Assembly (NCBI GenBank): GCA_964444805.1
Contig: CAYUIK010000078.1
Span: forward strand, 1-22,484
Source: RECG01 sp964444805
Lineage (GTDB): Bacteria > Bacillota_I > Bacilli_A > Acholeplasmatales > Acholeplasmataceae
DNA length: 22,484 nt
Direction of reading: 5' to 3'
Part shown: piece after piece, positions 16,747 through 22,484 of the stretch
Layout: each line of letters begins with the position of its first letter
Numbering within the stretch: the first letter of the stretch is position 1
Program-made: the position numbers and the translations under genes
The notes under the pieces: generated by a model
Seen by the model: the letters and a program-made list of their open reading frames with translations, nothing else
Told to the model about the DNA's origin: nothing
Databases searched by the model: none

Positions 16747-17423
16747 TCACCTTGTTCTTTGAGTTCTATGTATCGCGCAAGAAGCGAAGACATCTGATCA
16801 TTCTAACGTTACTGATCGGCGCTCTATTCTATGTCGTTTCACTTCCAACGGAATCCGTTTTTGAGCAACGGCTCTTCGCTTTAGAACTGCGAAACTACCA
16901 TACGATGCTGCTCGAACGCTCGTTGTTGCTCATCGCTCCAGTATTCACCGCTTACTTCGCATTCGAACACGATCAATCCTTTTTAAAACCGCTGATCGCT
17001 TATTTCGGAAGATTACGAATCGGTTTCGTCAAGATCGTCTTTTTCACATGTCTCATAACATTGGAATTCATACTCATCTCATCCTTTTATCTCGTCATTC
17101 CGATCGTTTCGACAACGTACGCGATCTATGACGCGAAAACCCTGCTATTTTTGGGGCATATTCTGGTCGAACAATGGATTCTTTTGTTATTGATGATGAC
17201 ATTTTTCAAGAAACAGAGCAAGGCATCCGTCGTTTTCATGGTCGTGTTCTATCAGGCAATCATCGCTTTGTATGAAGGGCAGACGATGACGTATTACTAT
17301 GTCCTTCCGTTTTATTCCCATATCCTGTTCGAACAGACGCTAACGCTATACTACAAGATATTCTATGCGATTGGTCTCGGCCTCATCCATACGATCAAAG
17401 CGCTTCATGAAGATTTACGATAA
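16743..17423 (+). CDS. ABC-2-type membrane subunit, substrate unknown
   Basis: 226 residues with about six hydrophobic segments (around 19-34, 59-76, 95-120, 128-150, 158-172, 206-218) and basic cytoplasmic ends (FYVSRKKRRH near the N-terminus). It directly follows, and overlaps by four bases, the short ABC ATPase gene and is therefore its likely membrane partner. No sequence motif of a specific permease family was recognised. The gene ends the four-gene unit and is followed by a large hairpin. Confidence 0.8.
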   Translation: MITLFFEFYVSRKKRRHLIILTLLIGALFYVVSLPTESVFEQRLFALELRNYHTMLLERSLLLIAPVFTAYFAFEHDQSFLKPLIAYFGRLRIGFVKIVFFTCLITLEFILISSFYLVIPIVSTTYAIYDAKTLLFLGHILVEQWILLLLMMTFFKKQSKASVVFMVVFYQAIIALYEGQTMTYYYVLPFYSHILFEQTLTLYYKIFYAIGLGLIHTIKALHEDLR

Positions 17424-17444
17424 CGTGTGGCGATCGATCATATA

Positions 17445-17483
17445 AAAGAATCGCCAGTCGAGGATCTCGAGTGGCGATTCTTT
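17445..17483. terminator. Bidirectional terminator between the ABC unit and degV
   Basis: Long perfect outer stem AAAGAATCGCCA / TGGCGATTCTTT, with an inner TCGAG-GAT-CTCGA stem and only one G-G mismatch between them. Both flanks are moderately T-rich in the relevant direction (TTTGTCT on plus, TTTTATATG on minus), so it probably serves both converging transcripts. Confidence 0.85.
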
Positions 17484-17520
17484 GTCTAGACGCGATTCGA
17501 ATGCGTTTTCGTTTGATACA

Positions 17521-18369
17521 TCACTCTACGATTCGTGCGACATAGGCGAACATGCTTGGGCCCGTATGAATGCCTAGTACCGGAGTGAGTGGTGAAAGCG
17601 TAAGCGTTCGGACATTGAGGTCGTTTTTCAAACGCGTGGAAAGCATCAAAGCCTTTTCACGATCATCACCATAGTGAATGGTTAGATCGATTAAATTTTG
17701 CCCGAACTTTTCCACCATCATATCCTTCATGGATCGAAGCGATCGCTGCAACCCAACAGCCTTGGTTAGTGTGATATAGACACCGTCTTCGTTTACTGTA
17801 ATGACCGGTTTCAAGTGTAGAAGTTCACCGACGGTACCGGCAACTTTACCGATACGACCACCCTTTTTTAAATACTTCAACGTATTGATGGTATAGATCG
17901 CGAAGGAATCTTCGTAACGCATTTTTTCAAGTTTGGGTATGATTTCGGCAACTGGCGTCTTCAAAGCGATCAGCTCCATGGCATATTCCACGATATACCC
18001 TAAGCCGGCTCCAAGCGTTTTCGAGTCGTAATGGGTGATGTTGATGCCTTTAACATCTTCAAAAAACAATCGAAAAGCATTAAAGGTTCCGCTCAATCCC
18101 GATGATAGATTAATAACAAGACAGTCGGTATAGCCTTTTTTCTTTAAATCTTCTAACAGGGATGACAAGTCATCCATACTCGGTAAGCTCGTTGAAATGT
18201 CCTTGGTGTCGATGTTGTCGTAAATTTCCTGTGCAGTGATTTCGATCTGATCCCTATGATTTTTTCCATCGATGACGATCATCAAAGGAATGACATAGAG
18301 ATCCGGGTATCTCTCGAGGGTCTCTTGAGACAAGTTTGCTGCTGAATCGGTAATAACAGCCAATTTCAT
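17521..18369 (-). CDS. DegV family fatty-acid-binding protein
   Basis: DegV/FakB proteins bind a fatty acid and present it to FakA for phosphorylation, allowing uptake of exogenous fatty acids. The 282-residue product has normal length and the family signature set: ITDSAANLS at the N-terminus, ISTSLPS, NLSSGLSGTFNAF, the KYLKKGGRIGK block, LKPVITV and the C-terminal LGIHTGPSM. AAGGAG lies 7 bases before the ATG. It is transcribed alone from a strong promoter about 120 bases upstream; no fakA-like kinase gene is beside it in this window. Confidence 0.94.
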   Translation of the reverse strand: MKLAVITDSAANLSQETLERYPDLYVIPLMIVIDGKNHRDQIEITAQEIYDNIDTKDISTSLPSMDDLSSLLEDLKKKGYTDCLVINLSSGLSGTFNAFRLFFEDVKGINITHYDSKTLGAGLGYIVEYAMELIALKTPVAEIIPKLEKMRYEDSFAIYTINTLKYLKKGGRIGKVAGTVGELLHLKPVITVNEDGVYITLTKAVGLQRSLRSMKDMMVEKFGQNLIDLTIHYGDDREKALMLSTRLKNDLNVRTLTLSPLTPVLGIHTGPSMFAYVARIVE

Positions 18370-18382
18370 AAAGTACTCCTTA

Positions 18383-18409
18383 TTTGGTATGTAACCTCGT
18401 TTTGGTATG
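18383..18409 (-). repeat. Nine-base direct repeat in the degV leader
   Basis: TTTGGTATG occurs at 18383-18391 and again at 18401-18409 (CATACCAAA twice on the transcript), 18 bases apart, between the degV promoter and its ribosome site. It may be a protein or RNA binding site; no known box was recognised. Confidence 0.45.
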
Positions 18410-18487
18410 GTTCAGGCGACATGAAGTTTTCATTCGTAGATAAAGCGCGATTTCCTCGATTCAATCGTCATGATCAAACGAGAACTA

Positions 18488-18517
18488 AGTATATCACGGA
18501 AAACGTCGACATGTCAA
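18488..18517 (-). promoter_or_regulatory. degV promoter
   Basis: On the minus strand, perfect TTGACA (18517-18512), 18 bases, TATACT (18493-18488). Transcription would start near 18481, giving a leader of about 110 bases. Confidence 0.85.
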
Positions 18518-18526
18518 TCGATTGAC
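18513..18526. promoter_or_regulatory. Perfect 14-base palindrome over the degV -35 box
   Basis: GTCAATCGATTGAC reads the same on both strands and covers most of the -35 hexamer. That position suits a repressor operator; no regulator is identifiable. Confidence 0.45.
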
Positions 18527-18740
18527 GCATGCCGTAGAAATGACTCTTCGAATCTGGGTAAACCAAAAAACGCTAGGACGAAAAATACTCAGACCTTTCT
18601 TATCGCCAAAACAGCATCACGGGTTCGCATATATCCGTTAGCGCTGAATGGACAAAACCATGTTCATCTCGACCGATTCGATCGATGCCATGCGATTCAT
18701 GAATAGCGAAGAGGTCGTTTTGATTGAGAAAACGCTTTCT
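18527..18740. other. Intergenic stretch with nothing recognised
   Basis: About 210 bases between the degV promoter and the purine permease promoter. Short open frames are present on the plus strand, but they have no ribosome site and their translations look random. No tRNA-like, repeat or riboswitch pattern was seen. Confidence 0.5.
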
Positions 18741-18770
18741 ATGTAAAGGTTCAAAAAAAAACATTTACAT
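18741..18770. repeat. Inverted repeat overlapping the purine permease -35 box
   Basis: ATGTAAA (18741-18747) and TTTACAT (18764-18770) are perfect inverted copies 16 bases apart; the second contains the -35 TTTACA. It could be an operator or chance in an A-rich spacer. Confidence 0.35.
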
Positions 18771-18792
18771 GAGCTTTTCCCTATGATAAGAT
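18764..18792 (+). promoter_or_regulatory. Promoter of the riboswitch-controlled purine permease
   Basis: TTTACA (18764-18769), exactly 17 bases, TAAGAT (18787-18792). Start of transcription near 18799, about ten bases before the riboswitch aptamer. Confidence 0.7.
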
Positions 18793-18809
18793 ATCGACGT
18801 ATTCGAAGT

Positions 18810-18876
18810 ATCGTATAATCGACCTAATGTGGCGGTCGAGTCTCTACCGTGATTCCGTAAAAATCGCGACTACGAT
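18810..18876 (+). ncRNA. Guanine-class purine riboswitch aptamer
   Basis: All three helices are visible: P1 ATCGTA / TACGAT, P2 CGACC / GGTCG, P3 CGTGATT / AATCGCG. The conserved junction and loop bases match the class (TATAAT after P1, GTCTCTACC between P2 and P3, CCGTAAA in L3, GACTAC before P1 closes). The base that pairs with the ligand, just before GACTAC, is C, which specifies guanine/hypoxanthine rather than adenine. It lies in the leader of a PbuG-like permease, so ligand binding should switch off purine uptake. Confidence 0.93.
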
Positions 18877-18909
18877 ATGAAAACTCTTTTTCGTCGTTTT
18901 CATATTGTG
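18871..18909 (+). promoter_or_regulatory. Putative antiterminator hairpin of the riboswitch
   Basis: Perfect 10-base stem ATATGAAAAC (18875-18884) / GTTTTCATAT (18896-18905) that can extend four more pairs (with wobbles) into the P1 3' arm (TACG, 18871-18874). Its full form and P1 are mutually exclusive, as expected of a switch. Confidence 0.6.
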
Positions 18910-18932
18910 AGACCACATGTGTGGTTTTTTTT
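18910..18932 (+). terminator. Riboswitch-controlled terminator
   Basis: ACCAC-ATGT-GTGGT followed by eight T; lower G-U and A-U pairs can extend it back to about 18909. It lies between the aptamer and the permease start. Confidence 0.8.
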
Positions 18933-18979
18933 ATTTGATGCTTTTTGAATGCAAAAAAACGAGAAGGAGATTCAAGAAC

Positions 18980-20389
18980 ATGGAGCGTTTGAAGAAGTTC
19001 TTCAAGATTGAAGAACGCGGTACGACGATTCGTACGGAGTTGATCGGTGGATTAGTAACATTTTTGGCGATGGCATATATACTTGCTGTCAATCCATCCG
19101 TTTTAGGTGATGCGGGCATGCCGCAGGGAGGTGTCTTTATAGCAACCGCGGTTGCTGCCGCCGTAGCGACCCTTATGATGGGGTTATTCGCGAATTATCC
19201 GATCGCTTTGGCACCGGGTATGGGAATCAATGCGCTTGTTGCCTATACCATTGTCGGTGTTCTCGGTTATACGTGGGAAGAAGCCATCGCCGCTGCGTTA
19301 ATCGCGGGCATTATCTTTTTGATTATCACATTTACATCCTTACGTAAAACGATTATCAACTCGGTGCCACCAAGTCTGAAAAAAGCGATTGGTGCAGGTA
19401 TCGGGTTTTTCATTGCCTTCATCGGTTTACAAAATGCGGGGATCATTCAATCCGATGCGTTTATCGCGACAACTCCAGATGGTCTTCCGGTCATGGTCGA
19501 TGGCTGGCCGATTCTTGTTACGGCCACTTCCGTTCAATTGGGCGATTTTACCGATCCTGCCGTCTTGCTCGCTCTTTTCGGGATTGTTCTCGCTTTCTCT
19601 TTGTTCGCCGTACAACACAAGATTTCTAAGTTCGCCTTTATCATCTCGATCTTGACGACTGCTTTTGTCGGTGTCGTTCTTGGACTGCTTGGCGTTGAAA
19701 ACATGCCGACTTTCGGTGGTGGATACGCCGACCTCTCATCGACGCAGGAAACGTTCTTCGGTTTCACGCGGGGCCTCACTTCCGTATTCTCCCATGCCGA
19801 TCTTTGGTTCGTCATCTTTTCACTTCTCTACCTTGATATTTTCGATACAGCAGGTACGCTAATCTCTGTGGCAGAACCAGCGGGATTACTCGATGAAAAC
19901 GGTGAAATGAAAGACATCGACCGAGCGCTGATGGCCGATGCTGTCGGTACTGTAGCAGGGTCGATCATGGGTACGTCGACCGTGACATCCTATATCGAAT
20001 CGAGTGCCGGAATCGAATCAGGAGCGCGCACCGGCCTCTCATCGGTCGTCGTTGCTGTCCTGTTTCTCGCATCGATCGTACTTTATCCTGTCTTTAGCAT
20101 TTTTATCACGTCCTATGCCGTGACAGCGATGGCTCTCGTACTCGTCGGTGTTCTCATGGCGAGTCAACTCAAGGGAATCGAGTGGGATGACAAACCGATT
20201 CTTACCTCGACATTCGTCACGATTATCATGATGGTGCTCACCTATTCGATCGGTAACGGGATCGCCTTCGGTTTCATCGTCTACGTTCTGATGATGCTCG
20301 TTCAAGGCCGGGGTCGGGAAGTCAATACGATCATGTATGTTCTCGCTGTTTCTTTCTTGGTCTATTTCACGTTGAACGCCGTCCTTTAG
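18980..20389 (+). CDS. pbuG: Guanine/hypoxanthine permease, AzgA/PbuG type
   Basis: Purine:proton symporter in the cytoplasmic membrane with 12-14 hydrophobic segments, 469 residues. Family landmarks: RTELIGGLVTFLAMAYILAVNP near the start, LAPGMGINALVAY, LKKAIGAGIGFFIAFIGLQNAG, and the substrate-site half-helix region YLDIFDTAGTLISVAEPAG with GTSTVTSYIESSAGIESGARTGL. The start ATG at 18980 was chosen because AGAAGGAGA lies about 9 bases upstream and the family starts MERLKKFFKI. An in-frame ATG at 18917 falls inside the riboswitch terminator and cannot be the start. The guanine riboswitch upstream matches the predicted substrate. Confidence 0.93.
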   Translation: MERLKKFFKIEERGTTIRTELIGGLVTFLAMAYILAVNPSVLGDAGMPQGGVFIATAVAAAVATLMMGLFANYPIALAPGMGINALVAYTIVGVLGYTWEEAIAAALIAGIIFLIITFTSLRKTIINSVPPSLKKAIGAGIGFFIAFIGLQNAGIIQSDAFIATTPDGLPVMVDGWPILVTATSVQLGDFTDPAVLLALFGIVLAFSLFAVQHKISKFAFIISILTTAFVGVVLGLLGVENMPTFGGGYADLSSTQETFFGFTRGLTSVFSHADLWFVIFSLLYLDIFDTAGTLISVAEPAGLLDENGEMKDIDRALMADAVGTVAGSIMGTSTVTSYIESSAGIESGARTGLSSVVVAVLFLASIVLYPVFSIFITSYAVTAMALVLVGVLMASQLKGIEWDDKPILTSTFVTIIMMVLTYSIGNGIAFGFIVYVLMMLVQGRGREVNTIMYVLAVSFLVYFTLNAVL

Positions 20390-20412
20390 TCCCTTTCATA
20401 GCATCGATAAAC

Positions 20413-20445
20413 AAAGGAGATCTCAAGATGGAGATCTCCTTTTTT
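20413..20445. terminator. Bidirectional terminator between pbuG and the small minus-strand gene
   Basis: Twelve-base perfect stem AAAGGAGATCTC / GAGATCTCCTTT with a 6-base loop. On plus it ends in a T run; on minus it continues TTTGTTTATC. Confidence 0.92.
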
Positions 20446-20466
20446 GTGTAGGTGCCTAAATCCTAT

Positions 20467-20700
20467 CTATTCCGTTTTATGATGTTTTTCGTCGTGGCGG
20501 CACGGTCCGTGACTACAACTGTGGCGAACCTGAACCTTGTAAAGATTTTCGTCGATCTTGTAGACGTCGACATTTTCAACCGATTCGAGTTGGTTGACAT
20601 AGTCGACCAACGCTTCTTTGTCGGTAAACATGCGGATCTCGTTATAATGCCTGTTTAGTCCACGCCCTTTATGCGCGTGATGCGTGTCGTTTTGTCCCAT
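20467..20700 (-). CDS. Small His/Cys-rich protein, possible metal binder
   Basis: 77 residues, family not recognised. A compact central segment (about 19-59, HYNEIRMFTDKEALVDYVNQ then two strand-like stretches NVDVYKID and LYKVQVRH) has a beta-alpha-beta-beta look. It is flanked by histidine-rich ends: HHAH at 7-10 and HSCSHGPCRH at 60-69 followed by HH at 73-74. Nine His and two Cys in 77 residues suggest Zn, Ni, Cu or Co binding; that is inference. Reality of the gene is supported by its own strong promoter, a GAGAGG ribosome site 8 bases before the ATG in a GA-repeat leader, and a terminator after the stop. It lies between two nucleobase permease genes, with no obvious functional link. Confidence 0.8.
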   Translation of the reverse strand: MGQNDTHHAHKGRGLNRHYNEIRMFTDKEALVDYVNQLESVENVDVYKIDENLYKVQVRHSCSHGPCRHDEKHHKTE

Positions 20701-20746
20701 ATGTGTGACCTCTCTCTCTCAACTCTCTCACCTACACATACCCCTT

Positions 20747-20774
20747 ATTATACGAATTTAGCTGTAATTGTCAA
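20747..20774 (-). promoter_or_regulatory. Promoter of the small His/Cys-rich gene
   Basis: On the minus strand, perfect TTGACA (20774-20769), 16 bases, perfect TATAAT (20752-20747). The -35 lies inside the last codons of the uracil permease gene. Strong unlinked expression is expected. Confidence 0.85.
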
Positions 20775-22290
20775 CCGCATGAGAATTTCTCTTCCCGATC
20801 AGTTGATTTAGAAGGACACCTGCAACCATGGCAAGACTCATTCCGGTCAGTGTCGTTTCACCGGTCAGAGGGATCATTGCTCCACCTAGTCCCAAAACGA
20901 GCATGGTCGATATGATGATGACATTGCGAATATCCGATAAGTCCGTGCGATCTTTGATGAGCACCTTGACACCATTGGCGGCGATTAAACCATACAAGAC
21001 GATGGTCATTCCGCCGATTACGGCCCAGGGAATACTCGCGATGAATGCCTGTACATAACCGAGAAAACCGAGAACCATTGCCAGAAGACCAGCTAGAACG
21101 ATGACATAGACGGAACTGACGCGCGTAATCGCAATAACCCCCGTGTTCTCGCCATAAGTCGTATTCGCCGGTCCCCCGAGCATAGCCGAGACGAACGTGG
21201 CGACTCCATCGCCCATAAGTGTATGTTCCAGACCGGGGTTAACAAGGAAATCGCGATCAACGATTTCTCCGAGTACGACATGGTCGCCGATGTGTTCGGC
21301 AATCGTAACGAAGGCCAACGGCAGAAAGATCAAAACGGCACTGAAGTTCAAGGGATAAGTACCGATCCATTGAAACTCGGGGACCTGGAAAAACCGATAG
21401 CCTTGAAAGACGGCAGAAAGGTCAATGATTCCGAATAGGACGGATGCGAGATAACCGATCAGCATGGCGACAATAAACGGAATGACACGAAGAAACCCCT
21501 TGGCCGCAACGGCGATTAGAACGACACTGATGAAGGTGATCAAGGCGATCACGGAGATTTTCCATCCATCCGAAGGGACATGATGGAAGGTCTCGCCGTC
21601 GAAACGGTACAAAAAGGTAGGAATCGATTCGAAATCCGTTTCAACTGAAAAGGAATCCATCGCATAGGCTGCGACGATATCACCCGGATCGTAGACGCCA
21701 TCGATGACTTCACCGTCCTGATAACGGGTTATATCCGTACCATCAAAAATATAGATGGTTTCATCCACGCGATCACTGGAAGCGTGCGTGATACGTTCGG
21801 TCATCCGCGGACTATAGTAGGTGTCGTCTCTTTGACCGAGTCCACTCGAATCGATGGCTACCGGTGCGAGGGAAAGACCAATGATAATAATCATTGGACC
21901 GATGACGATGGGGGGGAGAAGTGCTCTGAGCCAGGCACTACCGATAAAACGGATTACGATCGCCACCAAAGCATAAACGATCCCAACGGCCATGAGTCCG
22001 ACATACGCGGATGCAACGCCCCCTGAAGAGGCGATGGCGGCCGAAATGACAGGAATATAGGCAAAACTGCTTCCAAGATAGACCGGTACTTTTGCTCGCG
22101 TCAAAAACACATAGATCAGCGTTCCCAGACCGCTCGCGAACAAAGCGACTCCGACATCAAGCCCTGTAATAATCGGCACTAAAATCGTCGCACCGAACAT
22201 GGCGAAAACGTGTTGCATACTCAGCAACATCCAATAACCGAGACGTTTTGGTCTCTCTTTCACATCGATCAACATCTTGTTTCCGTTCAT
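20758..22290 (-). CDS. Uracil permease (NCS2, UraA/PyrP family) with large extracellular insertion
   Basis: Uracil:proton symporter, 510 residues against about 420-435 for typical UraA/PyrP. The start MNGNKMLIDVKERPKRLGYWMLLSMQHVFAMFGATILVP is canonical. The substrate-site motifs correspond to those of E. coli UraA: AEHIGDH (TM8) and PANTTYGENTGVIAITRV (TM10). The extra length is one block at about residues 147-242, between TM5 (PPIVIGPMIIIIGLSLAPVAI) and TM6 (WKISVIALITFISVVLIAVA), which should be outside the cell; it is polar, Asp/Tyr rich and contains two similar FDG strands. GAGGAG lies 9 bases before the ATG. A PyrR-type attenuator in the leader strongly supports uracil as substrate. Confidence 0.93.
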   Translation of the reverse strand: MNGNKMLIDVKERPKRLGYWMLLSMQHVFAMFGATILVPIITGLDVGVALFASGLGTLIYVFLTRAKVPVYLGSSFAYIPVISAAIASSGGVASAYVGLMAVGIVYALVAIVIRFIGSAWLRALLPPIVIGPMIIIIGLSLAPVAIDSSGLGQRDDTYYSPRMTERITHASSDRVDETIYIFDGTDITRYQDGEVIDGVYDPGDIVAAYAMDSFSVETDFESIPTFLYRFDGETFHHVPSDGWKISVIALITFISVVLIAVAAKGFLRVIPFIVAMLIGYLASVLFGIIDLSAVFQGYRFFQVPEFQWIGTYPLNFSAVLIFLPLAFVTIAEHIGDHVVLGEIVDRDFLVNPGLEHTLMGDGVATFVSAMLGGPANTTYGENTGVIAITRVSSVYVIVLAGLLAMVLGFLGYVQAFIASIPWAVIGGMTIVLYGLIAANGVKVLIKDRTDLSDIRNVIIISTMLVLGLGGAMIPLTGETTLTGMSLAMVAGVLLNQLIGKRNSHAVDNYS

Positions 22291-22328
22291 TTTTTCATTC
22301 TCCTCGTCTTATGTTTCGGTCATTCGCT

Positions 22329-22420
22329 AAAAAAAGACACCGAAAGGGTGTCCTTTAAAGCGCATTAAGGCAAAGAAAAAGAATTACCTTGTTGTGCTCA
22401 CTGGCACACCTTAAAGGACC
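22329..22420 (-). promoter_or_regulatory. PyrR-type transcription attenuator before the uracil permease
   Basis: Read on the minus strand. PyrR-binding hairpin (22417-22387): lower stem CCTT / AAGG, internal bulge TAAGG / AC, upper stem TGTGC / GCACA and the hallmark loop CAGTGA. Antiterminator: GTCCTTTAA (22419-22411) pairs perfectly with TTAAAGGAC (22358-22350) and may extend further. Terminator: GACACC / GGTGTC (22352-22336) then seven T (22335-22329), sharing its first bases with the antiterminator. This is the complete B. subtilis pyr logic: PyrR-UMP binding frees the terminator and lowers uracil uptake when pyrimidines are plentiful. pyrR itself is not in the window. Confidence 0.9.
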
Positions 22421-22429
22421 TCGTTTGTA

Positions 22430-22457
22430 AGTATATCATGAAAACGCGAATAGGCAA
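22430..22457 (-). promoter_or_regulatory. Promoter of the uracil permease leader
   Basis: On the minus strand TTGCCT (22457-22452), 16 bases, TATACT (22435-22430) with an extended TGA before the -10. Start near 22423, just ahead of the PyrR attenuator. Confidence 0.75.
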
Positions 22458-22477
22458 GCATTTTTTTCATTTTCGTG

Positions 22478-22483
22478 TATAAT
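22478..22483 (+). promoter_or_regulatory. Possible -10 box of a plus-strand gene beyond the window
   Basis: TATAAT at the very end of the window, divergent from the uracil permease promoter. No good -35 is seen and the downstream gene is not included. Confidence 0.35.
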
Positions 22484-22484
22484 T

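Noticed and set aside
18470..18706. 78-codon open frame between degV and the purine permease
   Set aside because: No ribosome site, overlaps the degV promoter, and the translation looks random.
18917..18979. Upstream in-frame start for the purine permease
   Set aside because: The ATG is inside the riboswitch terminator hairpin; a good ribosome site precedes the ATG at 18980.
20705..20730. CT/GA-rich tract as a microsatellite or phase-variable repeat
   Set aside because: The repeat is short and interrupted and lies in the leader of the small gene; it is better explained as a purine-rich ribosome site region, though length variation between strains was not testable.
1..22484. UGA-as-Trp recoding typical of many mollicutes
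   Set aside because: TGA ends ruvB, trmB, the M42 peptidase, coaX and others at exactly the expected family lengths, and conserved Trp codons are TGG.
1..22484. CRISPR arrays, insertion sequences, tRNA genes, attachment sites
   Set aside because: No regularly spaced repeats, transposase-like frames, terminal inverted repeats or tRNA cloverleaf patterns were seen on either strand.

Overview
Organism: the window reads as chromosome from a Gram-positive-type bacterium of the Bacillota/Mycoplasmatota group. The evidence is strong AGGAGG-type ribosome binding sites, tightly packed operons with ATGA stop/start overlaps, an HPr with both His15 and a Ser46 site, an ECF-type S component, a guanine riboswitch and a PyrR-type attenuator. 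TGA is used as a stop for many genes and Trp is TGG, so this is the standard code and not a UGA-Trp mycoplasma. An Acholeplasma/Izemoplasma-like or related Bacillota lineage is a reasonable guess, but the species cannot be named from sequence alone. Almost everything is vertically inherited core content; no insertion sequence, prophage, tRNA, rRNA or CRISPR array was seen. Layout: 1-531 is the 3' end of obgE, convergent with a giant (about 1,200 residue) coiled-coil protein on the minus strand (580-4188). That gene is divergent from ruvA-ruvB-queA (4284-6874). A promoter just after queA drives a small membrane-anchored EIIB-like protein that lacks the phospho-cysteine, followed by ptsH (HPr). 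Then come trmB, an M42 aminopeptidase and an aldo/keto reductase in one run ended by a strong terminator. A second operon (10216-14731) holds an ECF S component, coaX, a phosphohexomutase and an M24 Xaa-Pro peptidase. Next, 14803-17423 is the most accessory-looking part: a translationally coupled four-gene unit of a secreted beta-rich protein, a membrane-anchored protein, a short ABC ATPase and an ABC-2-like permease, none with a recognisable specific function. degV lies opposite. After about 390 bases without a gene, a guanine riboswitch precedes a PbuG-like purine permease. A small His/Cys-rich protein and a uracil permease with a large extracellular insertion lie on the minus strand, the latter behind a complete PyrR-type attenuator. 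How the genes work together: ruvAB (recombination), obgE (ribosome assembly), queA and trmB (tRNA modification) are housekeeping. ptsH is the PTS phosphocarrier. The ECF S component next to coaX suggests pantothenate uptake plus phosphorylation. The purine and uracil permeases converge on each other and are each controlled by a separate RNA switch. Best candidates for something not well described: the four-gene secreted-protein/ABC unit, the Cys-less EIIB-like protein next to HPr, the giant coiled-coil protein, the uracil permease insertion and the small His/Cys-rich protein.
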